A stretch of 64,000 nucleotides of DNA from Cryomorphaceae bacterium BACL7 MAG-120322-bin74. Its GTDB lineage: Bacteria > Bacteroidota > Bacteroidia > Flavobacteriales > Schleiferiaceae. How positions within the stretch are numbered: the stretch's first letter is position 1; the number at the start of each line of letters is the position of its first letter. Below are positions 37,796 through 46,784 of this stretch, piece after piece. The position numbers were made by a program, and so were the translations under genes. Where the stretch lies: positions 43,699 through 107,698 of the forward strand of contig LICG01000003.1 in assembly GCA_001438205.1 (NCBI GenBank), read 5' to 3'. The notes under the pieces are model-generated. The model saw only the letters and a program-made list of their open reading frames with translations, was not told where the DNA came from and ran no database searches.

Positions 37796-38905
37796 ATGGC
37801 AAAGCGCGATTATTATGAAGTTTTAGGTGTCAGCCGATCCTCTTCCGCAGACGAGATCAAAAAGGCCTACCGCAAACTCGCCATTCAATATCACCCTGAC
37901 AAAAATCAAGGTGACGCAGCGGCCGAAGAAAAGTTCAAGGAAGCGGCTGAAGCCTACGAGGTTTTATCCACTGCCGAAAAAAAGCAGAAATACGATCAGT
38001 TCGGTCACCAGTCTTATGGGCAAGGTTCCGGCGGTGGCGGTTTCGGTGGCGGTATGAATATGGATGACATATTTAGTCACTTTGGTGACATTTTTGGAGG
38101 TGGCAGCTTTGGAGGTGGTGGTGGCCGTGGTGGTGCCGCACGCGGTGCCAATCTGCGCGTCCGTGTGAAGCTTACCCTTGAAGACGTATCAGCAGGTGTT
38201 GAAAAGAAAATTAAGATCCGTCGTGCTATTCCTGCGGACGGTTTAACGTTTAAAACCTGTACCGTCTGTAATGGGTCGGGTCAAATCTCACGTGTCCAAA
38301 ACACGATCTTAGGGCAGATGCGCACGGCTTCGGCTTGTCATGGTTGCAATGGCTCTGGGAAAATGATCGACCTGCGTCCAGACGGCGTTGGCGCCGATGG
38401 GCTTGAACGCGTGGATGAAGTCGTAAGCGTAAAAATCCCTGCAGGTGTACAAGATGGCATGCAGCTCCGCGTGAGTGGCAAAGGAAACCATGGCCCTATG
38501 GGAGGCCCTGCGGGGGATCTTATTGTGAGTATTGAAGAGGAAGCACACGAGACGTTGGTGCGAGAAGGTCAAAATCTTCATTATGACCTCTATCTCTCTT
38601 TTCCTGATGTTGCTCTTGGAACAACAGCTGAAATACCCACCGTACAGGGCAAAGCACGGATGAAGATTGAAGCCGGAACCCAGAGTGGTAAAACACTGCG
38701 TTTAAAAGGAAAAGGGCTTCCGAGTGTCGAAGGATATGGCACGGGTGATTTACTGGTCCATGTGTCTGTATGGACGCCCAAGTCTTTGAGCACTGAAGAA
38801 AAAGAGCTGCTTGAAGTCATGCAAGGCAATCCCAATTTTCAACCCAATCCAGGAAAGTCTGACAAAGGATTTTTTGACCGAGTTCGGGATATGTTCCAAG
38901 GTTAA
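37796..38905 (+). CDS. dnaJ: Chaperone DnaJ with only one zinc centre
   Basis: DnaJ delivers substrates to DnaK and stimulates its ATPase. The 369-residue protein has a J domain (HPD at 33-35), a Gly/Phe region (residues ~72-112), the zinc-finger region and two C-terminal beta domains. Only two of the usual four CxxCxGxG motifs are present: CTVCNGSG (Cys155, Cys158) and CHGCNGSG (Cys181, Cys184). The outer pair (motifs 1 and 4) is replaced by PADGLTFKT and RPDGVGADG, so one zinc site is lost and the inner one is kept. Flavobacterial DnaJ proteins, as I recall them, share this state. A bidirectional terminator follows. Confidence 0.95.
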   Translation: MAKRDYYEVLGVSRSSSADEIKKAYRKLAIQYHPDKNQGDAAAEEKFKEAAEAYEVLSTAEKKQKYDQFGHQSYGQGSGGGGFGGGMNMDDIFSHFGDIFGGGSFGGGGGRGGAARGANLRVRVKLTLEDVSAGVEKKIKIRRAIPADGLTFKTCTVCNGSGQISRVQNTILGQMRTASACHGCNGSGKMIDLRPDGVGADGLERVDEVVSVKIPAGVQDGMQLRVSGKGNHGPMGGPAGDLIVSIEEEAHETLVREGQNLHYDLYLSFPDVALGTTAEIPTVQGKARMKIEAGTQSGKTLRLKGKGLPSVEGYGTGDLLVHVSVWTPKSLSTEEKELLEVMQGNPNFQPNPGKSDKGFFDRVRDMFQG

Positions 38906-38933
38906 CGCCTTTTCTATTTTTGATGTAACGAGC

Positions 38934-38967
38934 AAAAAAAGCCCCGACCAATGGTCGGGGCTTTTTT
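38934..38967. terminator. Bidirectional intrinsic terminator after dnaJ
   Basis: A 9-bp perfect stem GCCCCGACC / GGTCGGGGC (38941-38949, 38953-38961) with a three-base loop is flanked by seven A residues on the left and six T residues on the right. It separates the converging dnaJ and type IX secretion transcripts. Confidence 0.93.
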
Positions 38968-38990
38968 ATGCATCCTGATGATGGGATGAA

Positions 38991-40892
38991 TTATTGAATT
39001 ATCGTCACCGGGCCACCATATCGGAGCTCCTTACCGCAATGTAGCAGAATGTAATAGGTTCCAGGCGGAAGTGGATTGCCATTTATATTGGTTCCACCCC
39101 ACGTGTTGTCATATCCATCTTGCTCATATACCTGCCCTCCCCAACGATTGAGTACACGCAATTTGCAGCCATCAGCAAATAGAACCTCTGTCAAGTCCAA
39201 CACATCATTCATTCCATCCCCATTAGGTGTCATGGCGTTTTGCACATTGGAAAGATTTGGTTGCGTTTGGTTAGGTAGATAATACACAAATACCGTATCA
39301 ATGCCCTGGCATCCTACCGCATTTGTCACGATGGCGTAAAAAGTTGTTGAATCCTGGTACGTCCATGCCTGTGGGTCAAGACGACGATAGTTATTAAAAT
39401 AGACCGGCTTATCGGCAAACCAACGGTATGCTGCTCCTGATGTCACATGCAAGTAGGCCGTGTCACCACGCGCAATAGCCGTGTCATTCCCTGCAAAAAC
39501 AGGCAACGACCATTGCACCACATGCATGGTATCATAGGTAGTGTCTGGGCATGTCGCCGAATACACAATCAATCGAACGGGATACTTGCCTGGATCAGAC
39601 CATGAAACATGCATCACAGTGTCACCTGTTGCACCATACACATTGGCCAGTGGGCCAAAATCCCAAGCAAAGGATGCATCAGAAGGCGTGGTGCCCTGTG
39701 CGTAGAAGGTAATGTCTTGCGCCTCATAACATGTCTGACCATTATAGGCAATCACATAGTCGGGAGCATCATAAATATGGAAGGTTTCGTAGACCGTATC
39801 CGTACATACCAACCCAGGATTTATCACCAACATAACGGTGTAAGCACCCGTATCCACATACGTCCAAGAAGGAGAAGGCGAGCTGCTCGTGTCTTGGGTC
39901 GTCGTCGTGTCACCAAATTCCCAATAATAGGAAAGCGCACCAGAAGTTTGCGCCTGGAATTGCATCGTACGGCCACCACAAAGAAGACTAGGCTTCTCGA
40001 TTTGTGTCAACATATCTGCTACCACATTGCTCACACAATTCGTGATATTGAATTGATAATCCCTTCGCACCGTTGACTGATATACCCCATTTCGGTATTC
40101 GCTTACACAAATCCCGACAACGAATTGCCCCGTTGTATTCGCCGAACCTGTGATATAACCCGTGTTGGGATGGATGACCAAGGCTGGATTACCAGGGATG
40201 GGTGACGCACTTGTTTGAGGTGCAATGAATGGGATGCTTGTATAAGGCGGCGCAGATGCTGGGTTGGGAGAGGCATTGCCACTTGACCCCCCATTCAGGA
40301 TATCACAGAATTCGTAATACAATGAGTCCCCATCGGCATCGGTTGCTGAAGCATTGATGTTTTGCACATCATTTAAGCAAAGGACAATAGGTGGAACCGT
40401 TGTAAGGACCGGCGAATTATTACAGTTATCCAATGAAGGGATTTGCACCGTGTAGGTGTTCCCCTTACCACTCGCCGCAATATTGCTGATCGTGGCATTT
40501 CGGCAACAGCGCTGGTAAGAAATGGTGTAACCCCCCACCCGAGCGGGTAAATTCATGGTATGCGTATAATCCGCATATTCAGTACAAATATTGGGTGGCG
40601 TGAGCAAACACGGATTACCCGTAGCGACTGGCACACTCACCGTTGGACCTTTACTCACAGAGGGGTTAAAGAGAATCGCTCCCAGGTTATCAAAAATCGT
40701 AAACGTTACAGCATTGTCAAATGCGGCACCGCCACTATTACAATCACGATACACACGCAGTTTGATCGTGTAGTTGTTTCCCCCACTGCAGGTATACGTA
40801 ATCTCGCCCCCCACTAGGTGGGCAGCATTGGCTGGTACAGCAAAAAACAATGCTAGCAAGAACAGCGAATATGCTGCGAATGATTTACGCAT
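38991..40892 (-). CDS. Secreted PKD-type protein with type IX (type B) sorting domain
   Basis: The 633-residue product has a signal peptide ending near PANA. An N-terminal domain follows (HLVGGEITYTC..., SYQRCCRNATI) that is typical of many Bacteroidota surface proteins. PKD-like domains come next (SYYWEFGDT near 330, FAWDFGP near 420). The C-terminal 85 residues (MTPNGDGMNDVLDL ... LNRWGGQVYEQ ... LPPGTYY) are the gliding-motility-associated CHU_C domain that directs export by the type IX system. It is probably a surface or adhesin-like protein; its ligand is unknown. It is last in a three-gene unit; its start shares a base with the upstream stop. Confidence 0.88.
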   Translation of the reverse strand: MRKSFAAYSLFLLALFFAVPANAAHLVGGEITYTCSGGNNYTIKLRVYRDCNSGGAAFDNAVTFTIFDNLGAILFNPSVSKGPTVSVPVATGNPCLLTPPNICTEYADYTHTMNLPARVGGYTISYQRCCRNATISNIAASGKGNTYTVQIPSLDNCNNSPVLTTVPPIVLCLNDVQNINASATDADGDSLYYEFCDILNGGSSGNASPNPASAPPYTSIPFIAPQTSASPIPGNPALVIHPNTGYITGSANTTGQFVVGICVSEYRNGVYQSTVRRDYQFNITNCVSNVVADMLTQIEKPSLLCGGRTMQFQAQTSGALSYYWEFGDTTTTQDTSSSPSPSWTYVDTGAYTVMLVINPGLVCTDTVYETFHIYDAPDYVIAYNGQTCYEAQDITFYAQGTTPSDASFAWDFGPLANVYGATGDTVMHVSWSDPGKYPVRLIVYSATCPDTTYDTMHVVQWSLPVFAGNDTAIARGDTAYLHVTSGAAYRWFADKPVYFNNYRRLDPQAWTYQDSTTFYAIVTNAVGCQGIDTVFVYYLPNQTQPNLSNVQNAMTPNGDGMNDVLDLTEVLFADGCKLRVLNRWGGQVYEQDGYDNTWGGTNINGNPLPPGTYYILLHCGKELRYGGPVTIIQ

Positions 40893-42364
40893 TATTCAAC
40901 AACTTTAATCCACAGTTTACCCGTGTACTGACCATTCAATCCAGAAGATTTTGCGCGGTCTGCTTCTTCGTAGTTGCGGAACTTGAAGAGGTATACGTAG
41001 AACATGTTATTCCGGTTATCGCGAAACACTTTTGCTAAAATTCCCTTATTGCTTAGGCTGTTCGCCATGCGTTCTGCATTGGCTGATTCGCCATATACAC
41101 CCGCTGTGACATAATAACCAGGAGATCCAGGTGCTACGTTATTGGCATATTCATCATTTCGGTAGCCCTTAATGGCGCCTGAATTATTGATGTCCCCAGC
41201 GCCGTTCCAAGTAGGGTTATTTCCAACATTGTTCATGTTATCACCACCTTGGTTTCCACCGCGAAGACCGCCATTTTGTGCACCTGCTTCTTGAAGCTGT
41301 AAACCAGCCTCTTTCAGCGCTTCTTTTTGCTTTTCTAGTTCTACGGCTTGCGCAGCGCCCATCTCTTCTTTGAACTCTTCAAATCGCTCATTCAATAGCT
41401 TCTCGGTTTCTTGACTTCCAGAACGTTGCTTGTCTTTAAGTCGCTTGATCTCCGCCTCCATACGCTCGTTGCGCTTGTTGTCACCGAACTTATAAGAAAG
41501 GATAAACTCGTTGGACATACCTAAATAAGAGGCATAGGTATTGGTGCTGAACTCATGTGCATAGCCCAAAGAAAGTACAGGGGTTAAATGTACCCCCGCA
41601 TTGATGGTGGCGGCATAATTTGAGCGATACATCGCGCCCAAATAGCCATATTCCTTCATGTCAAAAAGAAGTCCTGCATCCACTTGTGGCTTCACATAGG
41701 CTGCCGCACGAACGGTCACCATAGGTGAAAGCACCATTCGGTCCTTTTGAATCTGGATATCATATTGCGTTCTTGCAACATAATGACGAATCAAGTGATA
41801 GGCCACGGGGCCATCATAGTTGTTGCTGTAGGTAATCGTAGGATTCAGTAGTTGAGGAACACTCAAACCTAAAGTGAAGTCTGAGACACGCAAGTTCGCA
41901 CCCAAGGTCATATCTAACGTGCCATTCTGATTGGCAGGAATCAAAAAGGGATCTCCTAGATTCTTGACACGAACAGATGCCATGTCGAATGAATTATTGA
42001 CATAACCCGCCCCCACACCGAAGCTTAAAATCGCTGTTTCTGAGAGCTGTGCATGGTAAGCATAGTTGCCATAAATACCTGAACGGCTTACAATATCTGT
42101 CTTATCCGTGTAGGCATAAACAGAATAGCCAATTCGCTCTTTATTCAGTGCGCCATTAAATACCAAAGCAGAGGTTTCAGGCGCGCCCTCCATTCCCTGC
42201 CATTGCTGACGATGCATGGTCGTAAGTTCGCTAAACCCTTCTGCACCAGAGGTAGCAGGATTGGTCATTTGCGGAGCAAAGAAATAGTTGGCGTACAACG
42301 GTAATTGTTGTCCGTAGGTCATGAAACTGCCTAAAGTGAGCGCCAAAAGGAATAATTTTTTCAT
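40892..42364 (-). CDS. PorP/SprF-family protein fused to coiled coil and SPOR domain
   Basis: PorP/SprF proteins are outer-membrane barrels that help the type IX system export or anchor partners carrying the CHU_C domain. Residues 1-18 are a signal peptide. Residues 19-295 match PorP/SprF (NYFFAPQMTNPATSG, MHRQQWQG, LSLGYAHEFST). A charged coiled coil (~297-360) and a Gly/Asn-rich linker (~361-412) follow. Residues 415-490 look like a SPOR domain (GYYVTAGVYGESANAERMAN, FYVYLFKFRNYEEAD), a fold that binds denuded peptidoglycan. The usual PorP/SprF length is about 300-350 residues, so the fusion is an addition. It is flanked by two likely substrates. Confidence 0.85.
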   Translation of the reverse strand: MKKLFLLALTLGSFMTYGQQLPLYANYFFAPQMTNPATSGAEGFSELTTMHRQQWQGMEGAPETSALVFNGALNKERIGYSVYAYTDKTDIVSRSGIYGNYAYHAQLSETAILSFGVGAGYVNNSFDMASVRVKNLGDPFLIPANQNGTLDMTLGANLRVSDFTLGLSVPQLLNPTITYSNNYDGPVAYHLIRHYVARTQYDIQIQKDRMVLSPMVTVRAAAYVKPQVDAGLLFDMKEYGYLGAMYRSNYAATINAGVHLTPVLSLGYAHEFSTNTYASYLGMSNEFILSYKFGDNKRNERMEAEIKRLKDKQRSGSQETEKLLNERFEEFKEEMGAAQAVELEKQKEALKEAGLQLQEAGAQNGGLRGGNQGGDNMNNVGNNPTWNGAGDINNSGAIKGYRNDEYANNVAPGSPGYYVTAGVYGESANAERMANSLSNKGILAKVFRDNRNNMFYVYLFKFRNYEEADRAKSSGLNGQYTGKLWIKVVE

Positions 42365-42378
42365 GGATTCAGGTACGA

Positions 42379-44445
42379 TTAATTGCGAATAACAGTGATG
42401 GCGCCACGGTAACGGGGTTCACCGTTACAAAGGAGCAAATAGTAATAGGTTCCATCAGGAAGTGGGTCTCCGCCGGCATTTCGACCATCCCAACCACTGA
42501 TGTACCTGGCTTCATCATATACTCTTGATCCCCAACGATCTAGGATAACCAAATCACATGAATCCGCTTGAACCACATTTGACATATCAAATACATCATT
42601 GAAACCATCGCCGTTCGGCGTAATGACATTCATTACATTGGAGATGTTTGGCAATAAGGTGGAAGGATCAAATTGAACGACCATCATAGAATCAATTCCC
42701 CAACAGCCAAAGGCACTTCGTACCTCTACAAAGTACCAAGTGGTATCATTCGTAGGGCGTGTTTGCGCATTTGGATTATAGGGGTCGCTGAAATACGCTG
42801 GTTTGTCCGCATACCAATAGTATTGTAGACCCCCACTAGCACCTAACTGCACAACATCTCCTGGCATGATGATTTGGTCTGGTCCTGCATTTGGCGTCAC
42901 GACAATCTGCGTGATTTTTAAAGTGTCAAAGCTTGAGCAGTTATTTGGTCCAATGGCCTCGACCACATAGGTGCCTGGATCCTTTGCATAGAACGAAATG
43001 CCTGTGAATGCACCCGTGGCCCATGTCCACTGATAGCTCAGGGCATTCCCTGTAGCCCCAACAAATACGGAATCACCTAAACAAAGTGCCAAGCTATCCT
43101 TTGGCGCCACCGCGACCGTAGGCAATGGAATCAAATTTACTTGCAGTGGAGCCGTGGTGAAATCACAGCTTTCACTGTTGATGACGAGACGATATTGTGC
43201 TGTGCCAGCAACAACGGTGGTATCCACCCGGATTTCTTCTTTGTCTTGTCCCGGAATCGCCTGCCATGTTGAAGTCAAGGGGTACAGCACTTCCCATTGA
43301 TACGTCCAGTCCCCTGAGAAGCTGATCGCATTGCTGCGCAATAAGGTTGAATCCCCGGGACAGATGTCCAATGACGCAGCCGTTTGCCATGCCCAAGCAA
43401 TGTTTTCAATAAACGTGTCTGGCACGGTATCGACAAAAAGCTCAACCGAGTAACTAGTATCGGGACATCCTCCGGGATACCAAGCCGTTACCAATGAGAA
43501 CAAACCTGACACGTTGGTCGTGAAGTCCCTATTCGTTGCCCCATTGATGGGCACCTTCAATTTCTGGCCGAATTGGTCGACCGAGTCGCGCAACCATTGG
43601 TAATCAATGGACGTGCCCATACCTAACGTATTTGGCCCACGAAGAGTGATGGATTCTGTTTCGCAAAATGCCAACGAATCAATTTGGCTATCCTTGTCCA
43701 GAACATTTAAAGTGAACATACCCGAGGGTATGTGCGTAATGGTTGTTTGCGGGCTAAAGATGTTCACCAGGGTATCTCCACTCATGACATCGCAGTTACC
43801 TGAACTGCCTGTCACACCATAGGCACCGCTTGCGACAACAACCAATGAATCAGATGTGGCCCCAGGCATTGCGGAACCTCCATTGGTCCATTGGTAGCTG
43901 TCTAAACCCTTGCTTGCATATAGAACGATGGTATCCCCATTGCACATACCCCAATCTGGACCCCCACTAAATATATTTTCAAAGCCCCCAACAATAGAAT
44001 CAATTTCTACAATGGGCGCAACGTTGACCGTCATCTGAATCGTATCCGACCAAATAATTGGAGAACTGCCTTTGACTGCAAGTCCATAAAAGTTATTCGT
44101 GGTAATCGTCACGGGGATAATGACCCATGCGTACTTCACTCCTGCTGTAATAGTATCTGCAATTGTGCCCGTAGGAGATGGCGTAATGGATTGCCATTTG
44201 ACAATATCCAGCGTATCACTATTGGCTTGGGTAAAGGAGCCAGCCATGCCAGGTGCTAGCATAACATAGAAGTCATTTGATGCAGCCATGCCAGGAGCAC
44301 CAATGGTCATGGTTATACGAAGGGAGTCACCCGTACATTTAGAAAGGTTTGGCGCTTGGACTAAATCCAACGTTTGCCCGCCCAAAAGGAACGGAAGCGC
44401 AAGAAATAGAGCAAGAGAAATTCGGCGAATCCAAGCCATGAGCAT
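42379..44445 (-). CDS. Large secreted protein with type IX (type B) sorting domain
   Basis: The product, about 688 residues, starts with a signal peptide (LALFLALPFLLGGQ). It then has several Ig/PKD-like repeats rich in Thr, Ser, Asp and aromatic residues, and ends with a CHU_C domain (ITPNGDGFNDVFDM, LDRWGSRVYDE, LPDGTYYYLLL). The 80 residues before that domain resemble the matching part of the protein at 38991-40892 (both contain ADKPxYF and GIDS/T). The frame opens at a TTG inside the promoter box; the first usable ATG is at 44445, with another at 44439. It heads the three-gene cluster and is followed by the PorP/SprF gene after 14 bases. Confidence 0.85.
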   Translation of the reverse strand: MLMAWIRRISLALFLALPFLLGGQTLDLVQAPNLSKCTGDSLRITMTIGAPGMAASNDFYVMLAPGMAGSFTQANSDTLDIVKWQSITPSPTGTIADTITAGVKYAWVIIPVTITTNNFYGLAVKGSSPIIWSDTIQMTVNVAPIVEIDSIVGGFENIFSGGPDWGMCNGDTIVLYASKGLDSYQWTNGGSAMPGATSDSLVVVASGAYGVTGSSGNCDVMSGDTLVNIFSPQTTITHIPSGMFTLNVLDKDSQIDSLAFCETESITLRGPNTLGMGTSIDYQWLRDSVDQFGQKLKVPINGATNRDFTTNVSGLFSLVTAWYPGGCPDTSYSVELFVDTVPDTFIENIAWAWQTAASLDICPGDSTLLRSNAISFSGDWTYQWEVLYPLTSTWQAIPGQDKEEIRVDTTVVAGTAQYRLVINSESCDFTTAPLQVNLIPLPTVAVAPKDSLALCLGDSVFVGATGNALSYQWTWATGAFTGISFYAKDPGTYVVEAIGPNNCSSFDTLKITQIVVTPNAGPDQIIMPGDVVQLGASGGLQYYWYADKPAYFSDPYNPNAQTRPTNDTTWYFVEVRSAFGCWGIDSMMVVQFDPSTLLPNISNVMNVITPNGDGFNDVFDMSNVVQADSCDLVILDRWGSRVYDEARYISGWDGRNAGGDPLPDGTYYYLLLCNGEPRYRGAITVIRN

Positions 44446-44466
44446 AGAACTTTTATAATTGTGCAA

Positions 44467-44474
44467 CAAATGTA
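44467..44474 (-). promoter_or_regulatory. -7 promoter box of the type IX cluster (TACATTTG)
   Basis: On the minus strand TACATTTG matches TAnnTTTG and lies 21 bases upstream of the ATG at 44445. It supports the shorter start and gives a leader of about 15 bases. Confidence 0.55.
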
Positions 44475-44640
44475 CACTGCAAAAAATACTTACGGTATAA
44501 AAACAAGTTAGAGTTCTATTTGGTTTGCTCTTCGTGGGTCTTGGTTGAGATTACGGAGTGAAAGAACATTCAGCCATCCCATTGACCTCCTCTTGATCAA
44601 TGTTCAAGACATTCATACCGCTCAGTGAGCCCCCTGTTTC

Positions 44641-44648
44641 TATCTTTG
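44641..44648 (+). promoter_or_regulatory. -7 promoter box for dgkA (TATCTTTG), leaderless configuration
   Basis: TATCTTTG matches TAnnTTTG and is followed by TCCC and the ATG at 44653, the same four-base spacing as at gpmI and coaX. The rest of the 183-base gap between 44470 and 44652 shows no gene or other clear element. Confidence 0.6.
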
Positions 44649-44652
44649 TCCC

Positions 44653-45048
44653 ATGCAGAAAAATAAAGGGATTATTTCATTCATTCACAGCTTTTATCAA
44701 GCCTTTCTTCCAGCTCTAAATGGCATCGCTTTGGCGTGGGAAAGTGAACGAAGCTTTCGGATTCATGTATCCGCTATTCTATTGGTTTCGATGGGGGGCA
44801 TAGGATTTGGCCTAGATACAAAGGAGTGGGCGATCGTATTTCTAACCTATGCTGTTTTAACCGGTCTTGAGCTGTTGAATTCTGCCATTGAATCGCTGGC
44901 CAACTATGTTCAGCCAGAAGAGCATCCAGCCATGAAACGCGCGAAGGACCTTGCGGCCGGCGCCGTATTGTGTGCCGCTATTTTTGCAGTTGCTATTGGT
45001 ATACTTCTTTTTTTACCTAAAATTCTTCAGCATTTCTCCCAAGCATGA
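44653..45048 (+). CDS. dgkA: Diacylglycerol / undecaprenol kinase family protein
   Basis: DgkA-family enzymes phosphorylate diacylglycerol or undecaprenol in the inner membrane. The 131-residue protein has three to four membrane segments and the conserved residues of the family: WESERSFR near residue 29, ELLNSAIESLANYV near 76 and KDLAAGAVL near 97. Length (about 120-130) fits. In bacteria other than Proteobacteria such proteins often use undecaprenol; which lipid is used here cannot be told. The stop overlaps the GAF gene in ATGA. Confidence 0.9.
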   Translation: MQKNKGIISFIHSFYQAFLPALNGIALAWESERSFRIHVSAILLVSMGGIGFGLDTKEWAIVFLTYAVLTGLELLNSAIESLANYVQPEEHPAMKRAKDLAAGAVLCAAIFAVAIGILLFLPKILQHFSQA

Positions 45049-45461
45049 AAACATACATCCAGGAAGCATTTCAAGATCATTTGTCCTTGTGCACCTCGCT
45101 TAAAGCAGCCTATCCCATGTTTGATTGGGTTGGTTTTTACTGGATGAATGATGACATCCTCACGCTGGAATTAGGAGCTTACGCGGGAGAGGCCACGGAG
45201 CATACACGCATTCCTTATGGCAAAGGAATTTGCGGTCAGGTGGCTGAAAGTGGTACAACCTTCGTCGTGCCAGACGTACATGCGCAGGATAATTACCTGG
45301 CATGTTCCTTGTCCGTTCAATCGGAGATTGTGATCCCCATATACAAAGAGGGTGTTCTTATCGGGCAGCTAGACATTGACAGCCACCAGAAAGATGCTTT
45401 TCCCAAAGAAATCGTGGCGGCATTAGAGGCTTTTTGCCTCCAAGTTGCTGAATCCTTGTAA
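45045..45461 (+). CDS. GAF-domain protein related to free-methionine (R)-sulfoxide reductase
   Basis: The 138-residue product is a single GAF domain. It resembles fRMsr (YebR/MsrC): DWVGFYWM, RIPYGKGICGQVAESG, DVHAQDNYLACSL, SEIVIPI and LIGQLDIDS. Two of the three cysteines of E. coli fRMsr have counterparts (Cys63 and Cys87), but the first, in the segment preceding RIP, is replaced (EATEHTRIP). Enzyme activity is therefore possible but not certain. It is coupled to dgkA by ATGA and converges on the permease gene three bases later, with no terminator seen. Confidence 0.75.
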   Translation: MKTYIQEAFQDHLSLCTSLKAAYPMFDWVGFYWMNDDILTLELGAYAGEATEHTRIPYGKGICGQVAESGTTFVVPDVHAQDNYLACSLSVQSEIVIPIYKEGVLIGQLDIDSHQKDAFPKEIVAALEAFCLQVAESL

Positions 45462-45464
45462 ACC

Positions 45465-46715
45465 TTATTGATTGAAGCGAATCGCTTCCACTGGGTCCAG
45501 TTTAGCCGCCATGAATGCGGGTGCCAGACCTGAAAGTAATCCAATGGCTGCGGAGAGTAAGATTCCCGTAAATACATTCTGAAGGCTCATGGACAAATCA
45601 AAACCTGTCATCACAGTGCCGCCCCACATCAGCAATCCCACCAAAATAAGGCCTGCCACCCCCCCTACTATGGAAAGGAGGGTGCTTTCAATCAAAAATT
45701 GGGTGAGGATGAAAGACCTTGTCGCCCCTAAGGCCTTTTGGACGCCAATTTGACCCGTACGTTCACGGACCGACACGAACATAATATTGGCTATACCAAA
45801 TCCTCCAACAAGAATGGAGAAACCGCCAATGACTGTCCCTGCCATCCCTATGGCCCCAAACATGGTATCGAGGCCTTGAGAAAAAACGGAAGATTCGTTT
45901 AAGGTAAAATCATCTTCAGCAAGGGGCTTCAGTCTTCGGATTGCCCTCATGTGCATCCGTAAGTCTTCCTTCAACTCAAGCGTTGTAAATCCCTCTCTCA
46001 CTTTCGCTTGAATCGCTGAACCACCCATCTCATCCCCTTTTAAGGATATAAAGAGCGTTGCAGGGATCAGCATTTTGGTATCATGTGATTGGCCTATGAG
46101 ATTGGCCCCTTCTTTCGGAAGGATACCTATCACTGTAAAACGCCTGCCAACGGTTTGAATAGACTGCCCCACGGCACGTCCACCAGGGAAAAGTCCTTGT
46201 GTCACCTCTGCACCAAGAATGCACACATTGCGCCCCGATGCCATTTCATTTTCAGAAAAATAACGCCCATCCTCAATATTTAAGGCATTGAGTGAACCAT
46301 AGGCAAAGGTTACACCATTGACTTCTACGTTTTCAACCGCAGAGTTTCCAAACTTGAGGGTTTCACGAGAACCCACAATAAAGGTGAGCGAAGCTGCTGC
46401 TCTTGGATCTCTTGCCGAGAGTCGCTTAAAATCATTCATCCCAACTTCGGGACGCTGAAAATATTTCCACCAGGCATATTCGCCGCCACCGCCACCCCAT
46501 GGCCATTTTTGGACATACACCACATCGCTTCCGAGGCTATCCACCGATTGGCGAATGTTGCGTTCTAGACTGTCGACGATTGCGTAAACAGCAATGATGG
46601 CGAAGATGCCGATGGTAATGCCAAGTAGGCTCAGAAAGGTCCTTAAAGGATTGGCAACCAGTGCCATCCAAGCAAAACGAAAGGATTCAGAAAGAAGTGC
46701 GGATAATTTGCGCAT
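45465..46715 (-). CDS. ABC transporter permease of the MacB/FtsX type
   Basis: The 416-residue membrane protein has one N-terminal membrane segment (LRTFLSLLGITIGIFAIIAV, residues ~24-43), a large periplasmic MacB-like domain (~residues 50-280) and three C-terminal segments with FtsX-type text (VSVRERTGQIGVQKALGATR near 315-335; LDPVEAIRF at the end). It should pair with a MacB-like ATPase, which is not next to it; a partner elsewhere is likely. Such systems export lipids, peptides or work in envelope mechanotransmission. The gene is divergent from purH. Confidence 0.88.
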   Translation of the reverse strand: MRKLSALLSESFRFAWMALVANPLRTFLSLLGITIGIFAIIAVYAIVDSLERNIRQSVDSLGSDVVYVQKWPWGGGGGEYAWWKYFQRPEVGMNDFKRLSARDPRAAASLTFIVGSRETLKFGNSAVENVEVNGVTFAYGSLNALNIEDGRYFSENEMASGRNVCILGAEVTQGLFPGGRAVGQSIQTVGRRFTVIGILPKEGANLIGQSHDTKMLIPATLFISLKGDEMGGSAIQAKVREGFTTLELKEDLRMHMRAIRRLKPLAEDDFTLNESSVFSQGLDTMFGAIGMAGTVIGGFSILVGGFGIANIMFVSVRERTGQIGVQKALGATRSFILTQFLIESTLLSIVGGVAGLILVGLLMWGGTVMTGFDLSMSLQNVFTGILLSAAIGLLSGLAPAFMAAKLDPVEAIRFNQ

Positions 46716-46753
46716 GGAACTGGAAAATTACAAAGTCCATGCCATGGAATCCC

Positions 46754-46761
46754 TACCTTTG
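46754..46761 (+). promoter_or_regulatory. -7 promoter box for purH (TACCTTTG)
   Basis: TACCTTTG lies 23 bases before the purH ATG in the 69-base gap to the divergent permease gene. It is a perfect TAnnTTTG match and would give a leader of about 16-18 bases. Confidence 0.55.
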
Positions 46762-46784
46762 TTTTTTGATTTCTTCCTGATTAA

